Of a stretch of DNA of 64,000 bases, positions 40,846-52,100 are shown piece after piece (within the stretch, counting starts at the first letter, position 1; the number at the start of each line of letters is the position of its first letter). The notes below the pieces were generated by a model. That model saw nothing but the letters and a program-made list of their open reading frames with translations. It had not been told where the DNA came from and searched no databases. The stretch is taken from assembly GCF_965233615.1 (NCBI RefSeq), contig NZ_OZ247495.1. One strand, written 5' to 3'. Both the position numbers and the translations under genes were made by a program. This DNA is from Pelagibius sp028280305 (lineage in GTDB: Bacteria > Pseudomonadota > Alphaproteobacteria > Kiloniellales > Kiloniellaceae).

Positions 40846-43113
40846 TCAGTCTGCCAGGGATCTGATCAGACCGGTGGTCTGGGTTACCCGGGCCGCCAGC
40901 ATGCGGACCAGGTGCTCGTGAAAGGCGGAGGCGATATCCGGCGCTTCGGCCTTAAGGCGCGCCAGGGAGTCGCGACTGAGACGCCAGACGACCGCGTCGG
41001 TGTCGGCAACCACGGAAGCGGAGCGGCACTGGTCGAGGTAAAAGGCGATCTCGCCGACGATAGTGCCCTTGCCCATGGTTCTGAGACGCACGCTGATGCC
41101 CTCCGGCGTCTCGATCTGAACGCTGACCCGGCCGCATTCGACAAAGAACAGATCACTCGACACTTCGCCCTGGTGAATGAGGACGGCTTTGGGATCGAGT
41201 TCCATTTTTTCGAGATAGCTTCGCATGGTGGCGGCAGCCGAGGGATACCCGAGGGCACGAGTCAGGAGACCCTCGATGGAATCGTCCTGTGGCGCCGCCT
41301 GCCCGCCTGACGCCGCCTCGAGCAGACGCTCCTCGCACCACTCCAGCGCGCGGTCGAACTCCGGGAACGACCGGACCGGCAAACCGCCTTCGGCCCCGAA
41401 ACCGCCCTCTGTGAGCAGCCTGTCGATGTGTGGCGGAAGGTTGGTGACGACCACCATCGCCCAGTTGCGTTCAGCGCGCTGGCCGATCTTGATGAAGCTG
41501 AGCACCGCCGAAGAATCGAGTCCCGTCAAGCTGCGGCAGTCCAGCAGAAGGAAGCGCAGCCGCGGCTCGCTGCGGTCCTGCATACGGGACCTGACGAGTT
41601 TTTGCAGCCGGTGCGCCGTGCCGAAGAAAACGTAACCCTGCAGCCTCAGGATCAGGATCTGGCGGCCTTGAGAGACCAGCACCTGGCGCTCCTCCTCGGC
41701 ACGCTCGACGCTGCTGTGGAAATTATCGCCGGTGGCCGCGTACTTCACGATCTCGACCCGGCTATAGTCGACTGTGAAAAGGACCACCGCCGAAATCAGG
41801 CCGACCAGAACGCCCTCCAGGAATCCCACCCAGCCGATCACAAACAGAATCAACAGGATGATCAGGTACTCCTGGCGCGGCATCTTGAAGGAGGCCTCAA
41901 CTAGCCAGTCGTAAAGCAGGGAGATGCCGATCCACAGCAGGAGGCCGCCGAACAGCGGAATGGGCAGATAGGCCAGCAACGCCGAACCGAAAAACAACGT
42001 GGCGACACAGACCGCTGCGACAACGACCCCCACCAGACGGGTGTCGCCCCCGAGCTTGTGCCCCAGAAGAGAGAGCCCGAGGCCCTGAAAGCCCGCCGCG
42101 CCGCCGCCGCTGCCGGCAAAGAAGTTCGCCAGCCCCGCGGCCCGCAGTTCACGGTCCAGGTCGATGTCGCGGCGCAGCGACAGCTCGACCCCGCTGGAGG
42201 CCAGCAACACCGAAGCCGCGGTCACCACGACCATCGCCATCACCTTGGGCGCCTCCGCCCAGATGACGCCCCAGTCGATGCTGCCCAGCGGGTTGCCGGC
42301 GAAGGGCGGCCAGACCGTCCCCTGCATCGGCAGATCGAAAAGCCAGCCCTGGGCCTGTAGCTGCGAGAGCGGCAGGTCCAGCGCCCAGGCCAAGCCGTGA
42401 AACAAGGCAAGAGCGGCGGCAATCGCAACGGGCAGGCTGAGGGCGCTGCCGCCGCGCTGAGCGATTGCCGCGAGGATACAGGCGAAGAGGGTCGCCGGCG
42501 CCCACTTGGCCACGTTGGCCGGCTCGACCAGCATCCCCAGGTTTTCCAGAGTCGGGATCGTGCCCAGGATAACGCCGAAGGCGCCCTGCACGATCAGCCA
42601 GCCCATGCCGGCGAGAAAGCCGCCGATTACCGAATAGGGAATGAAGCGGATGAAGCGGCCCAGCCGAAACACGCCAAGCGCCAACAGGCAGAGCCCCGTG
42701 AAGGCGGTCGCCAGGCCAATTGCCACCACGATGGTCACCAGCATCTCGCGCTCGCTGCGGAGGCCCTCCATGGCCGTATGCATGGAGGCGGCGATGACCG
42801 CCAGGGTGACCACCGTCACTTCCTGGGACAGCCCGATCATGCCGGGATGGGAGGAACTGCAGGCGATAACGGCAGCCAGAACAGCACTGCTGAAAAGGCA
42901 GAGCCCAATGCCGACGGCAACATAACCGCCGAGTTCGCCGTTGAACAGCAATGCGGCATCGGAGATCGAGAAGATCACCACCAGCAGGCCGCAGATAACG
43001 CCGGCGGTCAGGCTGGCCAGCAGCGGACGCAAATTCGAAACACCGGACAGCGGACCCGCCGGCTGCCCTACGGTCGCATCACCCGGCACCTGCTGCTGCC
43101 CCAAACCGGCCAT
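40846..43113 (-). CDS. SulP family anion transporter with STAS and cyclic-nucleotide-binding domains
   Basis: A 755-residue inner-membrane protein. Residues about 30-440 form the SulP transport domain with 10-14 membrane segments (LTAGVICGLLVVIFSISDAAL; FLAGMGWLIVQGAFGVILG). A STAS domain follows at about 470-590 (LQGYVFFGTAHRLQKL, LLLDCRSLTGLDSSAVLSF). Residues about 625-750 are a Crp-like cNMP domain (AVLIHQGEVSSDLFFVECG, GEIAFYLDQCRSASVVA) that keeps the Arg and GE of the phosphate-binding cassette. The transporter may thus respond to cAMP or a related nucleotide. It starts 42 bp after the giant RTX gene. Bicarbonate, sulfate or dicarboxylate are possible substrates. Confidence 0.9.
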   Translation of the reverse strand: MAGLGQQQVPGDATVGQPAGPLSGVSNLRPLLASLTAGVICGLLVVIFSISDAALLFNGELGGYVAVGIGLCLFSSAVLAAVIACSSSHPGMIGLSQEVTVVTLAVIAASMHTAMEGLRSEREMLVTIVVAIGLATAFTGLCLLALGVFRLGRFIRFIPYSVIGGFLAGMGWLIVQGAFGVILGTIPTLENLGMLVEPANVAKWAPATLFACILAAIAQRGGSALSLPVAIAAALALFHGLAWALDLPLSQLQAQGWLFDLPMQGTVWPPFAGNPLGSIDWGVIWAEAPKVMAMVVVTAASVLLASSGVELSLRRDIDLDRELRAAGLANFFAGSGGGAAGFQGLGLSLLGHKLGGDTRLVGVVVAAVCVATLFFGSALLAYLPIPLFGGLLLWIGISLLYDWLVEASFKMPRQEYLIILLILFVIGWVGFLEGVLVGLISAVVLFTVDYSRVEIVKYAATGDNFHSSVERAEEERQVLVSQGRQILILRLQGYVFFGTAHRLQKLVRSRMQDRSEPRLRFLLLDCRSLTGLDSSAVLSFIKIGQRAERNWAMVVVTNLPPHIDRLLTEGGFGAEGGLPVRSFPEFDRALEWCEERLLEAASGGQAAPQDDSIEGLLTRALGYPSAAATMRSYLEKMELDPKAVLIHQGEVSSDLFFVECGRVSVQIETPEGISVRLRTMGKGTIVGEIAFYLDQCRSASVVADTDAVVWRLSRDSLARLKAEAPDIASAFHEHLVRMLAARVTQTTGLIRSLAD

Positions 43114-43155
43114 TCCCCACCCCCAGGAAATCCGAACAATGTCACCGAATACGGC

Positions 43156-46100
43156 CTAGCTGGCGTCGACGGTAACGAAGATATCGACATCGACCCTGAC
43201 CGTCGCATTGCTGAGCGTATAGGTGGTCAGACCATTGGATGTTGCACCCTCGGTCCAATTGCCGACGAGATTGACCAAATCCGATGCTCCGCTGTTGCTG
43301 TTGCCATCCCCGAGGATGGTCAACTCGCTGCTGGGGCCTGTATCCGTAATATCCAGCACTTCTGCCAAGTTTAGAACGATGGCGTCGTTGGTTTCGCCGT
43401 CGGTCACGTCAAGGACTTCGAAACCGCCCCAGTTATCGGCCAGTTGGATGAAGTCCGCCACCCCGTCAATCAACAGGGTGTCCATGTCCCCGAGGTCTCC
43501 ACCGCCGCTGACTGAGCCGTCCTCGCCATCGAAAACGATCCGGTCGTCACCGGACCCGCCGCTAATCAGATCTCTCCCGGCGCCGCCGTCTATAAAGTCG
43601 TTGCCGAAATCGCCAAGTAGGCGGTCATCGCCGAAACCGCCGTAGAGGGAGTCGTCACCGTCGGAAGCACTGAGACCGCCGTAGATGAGATCGTCACCGG
43701 CATCGCCAAAGATAAGATCCGCGCCATCACTTCCATTCAGGGTGTCGTCGCCGCCAGCGCCGTAGAGGGTATCATTCCCGGAACCGCCATTGAGGAAGTT
43801 CTCGAAACTGTTCCCATCCAGCCTGTTGTCGCTATCGTTGCCAGTGAGGTTAGCGGCACCCGCTGCTTCGACAAGATCCGCGTTCTCGATGTTGTCGAAG
43901 CCGGCGCTATTGAAGTTGACGCTAACCGAGGTAAAGACCGTGTCGTTGCCTTCATCGGCCAGTTCGACCAGACTGTCGGAGCCATCGTAGCTGTAACGAT
44001 CGTCGCCCGTGCCACCATAAAGCGTATCGTTGCCGGCGCCACCGTCCAAGATGTCGTTCCCGGCGCCGCCGTAAAGGGTGTCGTTGCCGCCATTGCCAAG
44101 CAGGGTGTTGTCAAAGGTGTTGCCGACCAACCTGTTGTTACCGTCGTCACCTGTCAGGATGCCGGCGTTCGCTGACTGCAACAGCTCCGCGTTCTCGATG
44201 TTGGCGAATGCGCTGTCATTGAGATCGACGCTGAAGCTCGCGACCACCGTGTCGTTGCCCTCCCCAGAGAACTCCGTCACGCTGTCAAATTCGTCGATGA
44301 TCAGGCGGTCGTTGCCCTGGCCGCCGTAGAGCGCGTCGGCGCCCGCGTCGCCGAACAAACTGTCGTCCCCACCGCCGCCATAGAGCGTGTCGTTACCGTC
44401 CCGCCCGCCAATCTGGTTGCCGAAGCTGTTGCCGGTCAGAATGTTGGCATTCTCATCACCCTCCAGGCGCTCGGCAACCGCCGCGTTCTGCAACTCCGCG
44501 TTCTCGATGTGATCGTATATCGCCTCTCTCAGATCGATGTTGAAATTCGCGACAACCGTGTCGCTGCCTTCCCCGGCAAACTCGAAGATTCTGTCGTCGC
44601 CGTCGATAATCAGACGGTCGTCGCCCACCCCGCCATAGAGGGTGTCATCGTCGAAGCTGCCGTCGAGAGTGTCGGACCCCTCACCGCCCAGCAGAGTATC
44701 CTCGCCGGACCCACCAATAAGAACATCGTCGTCGGCTTCACCGAGAAGGACGTCGTCACTGCCACCGCCGTCGAGCCTGTCGCCGCCATCACCACCAAGC
44801 AAAGTATCGATACCTGCACCGCCATACAGGTGATCGCCATCTTCTCCGCCGATCAGCGTGTCGTCTCCTGCGCTGCCGCGGAGCGTGTCGCTCCCCTCCT
44901 CACCAATCAGCCTGTCGTTACCTTGGTCACCATAGAGAACGTCATTGTTCTCTCCGCCGAGTAACAGATCATCGTCATCACTACCGACCAGCGTGTCGTC
45001 ACCGGCACCGCCCAACAGGGTATCGTCACCGGCATCACCGAACAGAAGATCGTCGCCCTCGTCGCCAAAAAGCGTGTCGCTGCCTTCGCCGCCGTAAAGA
45101 GTATCGCCGCCTTCGCCGCCGTAGAGCAGATCGTTACCGTTGCCACCTCTCGCATTGTCGGCTCCATCGCCGCCATACAGCGTGTCGCTGTTATCGTCCC
45201 CTGTCATATTATCGTTGCCGCCGCCGCCGTACAGCAGGTCGTCATCATCCCCGCCATTCAGCTGGTCGCCCGCATCGCCGCCGAGCAACGTGTCGTCGCC
45301 GCTCTCGCCCTGCAATACCGTAAATGCACCGCCGCCGCCGACTATGTAATCATCACCTGCGTCGCCGGAGAGGACCGCAAAGCCGGGGGCCGCAATAATG
45401 ATCTCGTCCGGGGCTGAACCGGCAACCCGCGAACCAGCTAGGGATTCAACATCCACCCTGAAGCGACTCTCCTCACCAAGGGCGTTGCGGACAGTGTAGA
45501 CAAAACTGCCGGTCGTCGGGCCACTGGTATCGGCGACGAAGTTCACCGCATCAAATTCATTATCTTCGTCGGTGTCGACCAGTTCGGCTGTGCCGCCGGC
45601 GGCGTCCGAAACGGCGATGATCGATAGGGCCGCCGCGCCGCCCGACAACAGGGCCGCGAAGGGCACCACGATCGGTGAGCCATCCGCGATGTTGCTCAGC
45701 ACCGGCTTACCCGGGGCCGCCGGGGGCTGGAGCACGCCGTCGACATCGACCAGCCGATTGAAGTTCTTCACAGCGATATCGAATATGCTGTCGCCGTCCA
45801 GGTCGAAGAACCCTTCAACATCGTTGTCGCCATTGTCCTGAATGAAACGCTGCAGACGGCGGAGTTCGTCTAGACCTATGGCATTGGGTGCGGGGCCGAA
45901 GCTTATCTCCAGGACATCGTTGCCGCTGCCGCCATCAAGCGTGTCAAAAGAACGGTTCGAATTGCCCGCTCCAACCCTATGGACCACGACGTCATCACCT
46001 GCGCCGGCGTCGACGGAATCGTTGCCGGCCCCGCCGTCCAGAGTGTCGGCCTCGCCGCCGCCGTTCAGCGTGTCGTCACCATCCAGGCCCAGCAGTTGAT

Positions 46101-49100
46101 TGGCGCCGCTGTTACCAGTCAGCGCATTGTCCAGAGCATTGCCGGTACCATCGACATCGTCGGTGCCGGTCAGCACCAGGTTCTCCATATCGCCGCTGAG
46201 TACGGCGGTGGTCTCGCTATAGAGCGTGTCCCTGCCGTCGCCGCCAAGGAGCGTGTCGTCGCCATCGACGCCGTAGAACACGTCGTCGCCCAACCCGCCA
46301 TAGAGCAGGTTCGCGCCCGCGCCGCCAGTGAGGGTATCGTCGTCGGCGCCGCCGTGGAGCGTGTCGCTGCCCTGGTCGGCGGTCAGGCTGTCATTGCCGC
46401 TGTCCCCGTACAACAGGTCATCGCCGTCCCCGCCGATCAGCGTGTCCGCGCCGTCGCCGCCGTAGAGCGTATCGCTATTGGTGCCGCCGTCCAGGTTGTC
46501 GGCACCCTCGCCGCCGTAAAGAAGATCAGCGCCTGTGGCACCACCGACCAGCGTGTCATTACCGAGGCCGCCATAGAGCGTGTCGTTGCCGCCGTCGCCG
46601 TTGAGGAGATTGTCATTGTCGTTGCCGGTGATCGTGTTGGCACGAAGACCGCCGCGGCCCGAGATCGCCTCTCCAACCAACTCCAGATTCTCGATGTTGC
46701 GGCGGTTTGCTTGGTCGGTACGGAAGCTAAAGTTGACCGAACTGATCACCGTGTCGGTGCCGGCACCCTCCTGCTCAACCAGCGTTTCGGCGTTGCTGTC
46801 GACAATGTAGACATCGTCGCCGAGGTTGCCGAACAGGGTGTCAGTGCCCAAGCCGCCATATAGCGTATCGTCGCCGTCGCCGCCGAACAGGTCGTCGTCC
46901 CCCTCGCCGCCATAGAGCAGGTCGTTGTCCGCGCCGCCGAACAAGCGTTCGCCTTGCGAGCCGCCGTAGAGCGTGTCGTCACCATCGTTGCCCTGCAGCT
47001 CGCTTGCCGCACTGGAGCCGACGATGAAATCGTTTCCTCCCGAGCCTTGCTGGCTTGTGGCAGCGCTGGGGCCCGCAATGATGATCTCATCCGCATCAGA
47101 AGCGCGGATAAAGCCCGGGCCGCGAAGGCTGATGCCCACGGTTGCGCTGAGGTCGTTGAAGCCGTCGGAGGCAAGGTAGGTGAAGCCGGCTGCGCCACTG
47201 CCGGCGTCGGCGATGAAGCGCACGGCATCGAACACACCGTCGCCGTCGGTATCGACCAGCTCCGCCGTGCCGCCGGTGACGCTCTCAACATCGACGACGG
47301 TCAGGGTCTCGCTGTCGTCGGACAGCAGGGCGGCAAAAGGAATGTCGATGGCCGAACCGCGGGGGATATTGGTCAGCACCCGGTCGTCGGCGGCCTGCGG
47401 ATCTTCGATACCGCCGACGACGACCGTCAGCGCCTCGACGTCCTGAACCGTCATATCGGCAATGCCGTCGCCGTTCAGATCGAAGCTATCGGAGAGGCCG
47501 TTGTCCCCGCCGGCGGCGGCGTTGTCTTCAATGAAGGCCTGCAGCCGTTGCAGTTCCGCCAGGACCAGACCCTCGGGCCTGCCTTCAAAGGTCAGCGCCA
47601 GAGTGTCGAAGCCCTCGCCACCGGAGAGGGTATCGTGGCTGTCGCCGGCCTCGACATCGTGGCGCAGCAGGTCGTCATCGGCGCCGCCGTCCAGGGAATC
47701 GCTTCCTGCGCCGCCTTCCAGGGTGTCATCGCCGCCGTTGCCAGCCAGCGTGTCGTCACCCTCCAGGCCGCTGAGCGCATTATCGGCGTCGTTGCCGGTC
47801 AGGCTGTTGTTCTCATCATTGCCGGTGCCGTCGATAGCGGCATCTCCGGTCAGTTCAAGGTTTTCGAGGGCCTCGCCCAGGGTATAGGTGATGGAGGCCT
47901 TCACCGTGTCGGTGCCTTCGCCCGGGTCTTCGATCACCACGTCGTCGAGGCTGTCGACGATGTAACAATCGTCACCCGCACCGCCGACCAGGGTATCCGC
48001 GCCGCCGCCGCCGATCAGGGTGTCGTTGCCGTCCTGGCCGCTCAGCAGGTTGTCGCCGCCGTTGCCGGTCAGGCTGTTGTCCAGGTCGTTGCCGGTACCG
48101 TCCACGTTGTCGCCGCCGGTCAGCACCAGGTTTTCGATGCCCGGGCCCAGCACGGTTGCAATGGCACTGAAGATGGTGTCGTTGCCGCCGCTGTCGGTGA
48201 CGTCGTCATCGCCGTCGACGCCGTAAAAGGCGTCGTCCCCAAGGCCGCCGTAAAGGAGATCGGCCCCCTCGCCGCCATAGAGGCTGTCGTTGCCGCCGCC
48301 ACCGTAGAGCGTGTCGTCACCATCGGCGCCGTAGAGCAGGTCGTCGTCGCCGGTCGTGGGGTCGGGATCGTCGGGGGCATCGCCGTAGATCAGGTCGCCG
48401 TCGGCACCGCCGTAGAGCGTGTCCTGGCTGCCCTCATCGCCGATCAGGGTATCCGCACCGCCGTCCCCATAGAGCGCGTCATTGCCGCTGCCACCGTCGA
48501 GGAAATCATCCCCGGCGCCACCATAGAGCGTATCGTCTCCGCCGCCGCCGTAGAGGGTGTCGTCGCCATCGGCGCCATAAAGCAGGTCGTCGCCGCCGGT
48601 CGTGGCGTCGGGATCGTCGGGGGCATCGCCATAGATCAGGTCACCGTCGGCGCCGCCATAGAGCGTGTCCTGGCTGCCCTCATCGCCGATCAGGGTGTCC
48701 GCACCGCCGTCCCCATAGAGCGCGTCGTTGCCGAGGCCGCCCTCGAGGAAGTCGTCCCCCTCGCCGCCATAGAGCGTATCGTCACCGGCACCGCCGTAGA
48801 GGTGATCGTTATCGTCGCCGCCGTCAATGAAGTCGTCACCGCCGATGCCGTCATCGGAATCGCTGCTGTCGCCGTAGATCGTATCGCTGCCGACCCCGCC
48901 ATAGAGCGTGTCGTCGCCGCCGGCGATGTTCAGTTCCGCCGTGGTGCCGCCCAGTGCCAGCACATCGCCGGCGATCAGGTCATTACCGGCCCCGCCCCGG
49001 ATCGAATCGTCGCCGCCGCCGTTCACCACCGCGGAACCGACGGGGCCGTCTGCCAGCGCATCGCCGGAAATGGTGTCGTTGCCCGCACCGCCGTCGATGG

Positions 49101-52100
49101 TATCGCTGCCCGCGACACCGCCGTCACTGGCGGTATTGGTCACCGTGGCCGATACGGTGTCGTCATCTTCGGCCGCCAGGGCGTCGCCGGCCAGTGCATC
49201 GCCGGCGATGAGGTCGTTGCCCGCACCGGTGACGATGCTGTCGTTGCCGGCCCGGCTGCCGGCCCCATCGGCTGTGTTCTCGGTCAGGGCAGTAACAAGC
49301 TCACTGAAGGAAACAGTGTTAGGCACCCAAACCATAGCGTCGCCAGCGACGACCTTGGCGCCGTCGCCGCCCCGAATGATGTCGTTGCCGGCTTCGGCCC
49401 GCGCCGAAGCGGCGTCCTCACCCTCGACGGTTGCTGTATTGATGGCTCCGGCTTCACCGATACCGGCGCCGAAGGCCAGCGCATCACCCGCAACGAAGCC
49501 TTCTCCGTTGCCAATGCCAATATCATCGTTGCCCGATCGTGCAACAGAGGAACCTGCTTCACCTCTGCTTGCTACGGCAGTGTTCTCCGCGATGGCCTTG
49601 GTATCTGACAAACCAAATATCGACACACTCAAGGCGTCGCCGGCGATGAGCGACTCCTCGCGGCCCGTCTCGGCGTTCAACGGCAGGGCGAGGCGGTCGT
49701 TGCCGGCCGACGCTTGGCCGTCGCCGAACACGCCGGCTGTCGCCTCTGTCGAGTTGGTCACGAAAGCCGTGCTGGAGAAGGGGCTCACAGCAGCCAGGGC
49801 ATCTCCGGCGATCCAGCCGCCGTCCCCAAGACCGATAATGGTGTCGTCGCCGGCTTTGGCCTCGCCGCCGAATCCGCTCACATCCGCAACATTGGTCAGC
49901 AATGCGGGACCGCCGACAGCGAAGCTGCCACCAGAGGCGAAAAACCTGTCACTACCGGAGGCACCGAAAAGAATGAGATCGTTGCCGGTACCGGCTGCTG
50001 CATAACCATCGCTGGTGTTGGCCGTATTCGTCGCCGCGACACCGCTGCTCTGCCCAAAATCCTCACCGGCGATAACCAGGAACTCTGCATCGTCGCCGTA
50101 GATGACGTCATTGCCGGCCCCGCCGACGAGGACATCATCGTTGGGACCGCCGCCGCTGGAGAGCGTGTCGTCACCGCCGCCGCCAAAGAGGCTGTCGTCC
50201 CCATCGCCACCGTAGAGCAGGTCGTCGTCGCCGCTCTGCGGGTTGGCATCGTCGGGGGTGTCGCCGTAGATCAGGTCGTTGTCGGCGCCGCCATAGAGCG
50301 TGTCCTGGCTGCCCTCGCCACCGATCAGGGTGTCCTCGCCCGCCTCTCCATAGAGCAGGTCGTTGCCGACCCCACCGTCGAGGAAGTCGTTTCCCGCACC
50401 GCCGTAGAGATCGTCGTGGCAGAAGCCGCCATAGAGGCTGTCGTTGCCACCGAAGCCAAAGACGGTGTCGTTGCCGGCGCCGCCGTCGAGGTTCTCAGCG
50501 GTGTCGTCGCCTTCGATCCGCTCTGCGCCGAGTTCGCAGAGATCCTCGACGACCTCACCGTCGACGATAATCTCGACCTCTTCCCAGTCGGCCACGGTGA
50601 TGTCGTCGACGCCGTCGCCGTCCAGATCGAAGCTGTTGTCGGCAAAGCCGTTGGTGACGTTCCCCCAGGAGGCACCACCGAAATCGAGCGGGTCACGGTC
50701 CGCCGCCGGGTCGCTGAAGAAACCCAGCAGAGCCACCATCTCCAGCAACTCGTTGAGCGCAAGGTCGTTCGGTAGCACGTCGTAGGTGACCACCAGCTTG
50801 TCCAGGCCCAGGCCGCCGTCATAGAGGTTGCCCGTGCCTTGCGCCGCCGCATCGGCGACGTAGAGACCGGTATCGTCACCGGCGCCGCCGTCGACGCTGT
50901 CATCACCATCGCCGCCGTCGAGAAAATCGTTGTCGAGGCCACCGGAGACGACGTCACTACCGGCATCGCCATAGAGCGTATCGGCGCCGGAATCACCGGA
51001 CAGCGTGTCGGCCCCGCCGCCGCCATAGAGCGTGTCGTCGCCACCCTCGCCGTGGAGCAGATCGTCATCGCCGCTGGTTGGGTCGAGATCGTCTGGCGTG
51101 TCGCCGTAGATCAGGTCACCGTCGGCACCGCCGTAAAGCGTGTCCTGGCTGCCCTCGCCACCGACAAGGGTGTCGATCCCGTCACCGCCATAGAGCGCAT
51201 CGCTGTTGCCCCCGCCGTCGAGGAAGTCCTCACCGGCGCCGCCATAGAGGACGTCGTCACCAATACCGCCGTATAGATCGTCATCGCCGCCGATGCTGTC
51301 GTCGGCATCGTTGCTGTCGCCATAGAGCGTATCGTTGCCGTCGCCGCCGTAGAGCGTGTCGTTGCCGCCGGCGTTGTTGAGTTCCGCCGTGGCTCCGCCC
51401 AGGGCCAGCACGTCGCCGGCGATCAGGTCGTCGCCGGCGCCGCCCAGGATCGAATCGTCGCCGCCGCGGTTCACCACCGCAGAACCGGAAACACCGTCCG
51501 CCAGCGCATCGCCGGAAATCGTGTCGTTGCCGCCCCCGGCCACGATGGTGTCTCTGCCGGCCACGCCGCCATCGCTGGCGGCGTTGGTTACGGTAGCGAA
51601 GGCGCCACCGCCGACGTTGATCGCCAGCGCGTCGCCGGCAAGGATGTCGGCGTCGTCTCCGGCTGAAATGGAGTCGTTACCGGCGTCGCTACGCCCTACG
51701 CCCGCCGTATTATCCGCCGTATTATCGGCGATCGCTGTGGCGGTACCGCCGGGCGAGAAACTGATCGCCGCGGCATCGCCGGACACCCGGTTGCTGCCGC
51801 CAGCGACAAGAATCTCGTCGTTACCCGCCAAACCCTTCACAGTCGCCGCGTTCGAGACCATGGCCATGGCATTGCCGCCGGCACTTACCGCCAAGGCGTC
51901 ACCGGCCACGTCATCGTTACCACTACCACCGCCAAGATCGGAGGCTATGGAGTCATTGCCCGCACTTCCAGGGCCGAGATTGGCAGCGCTGACAGTCGCC
52001 TCGTTGGTCTGTATCGCCGTGGCGCCGGCAGCGCCGATCGCCAGAGCGCCGCCGGAGATGGTGTCGTTACCCGCGGCCGCTTCAATGGTATCGCGGCCGG

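Noticed and set aside
46954..49608. Long open frame on the plus strand opposite the RTX gene (and similar ones at 54511-56031, 49714-50775 and 45979-46863)
   Set aside because: The repetitive Gly-Asp codons of the RTX gene keep the opposite strand free of stops. The products are low-complexity repeats without domains or ribosome binding sites.
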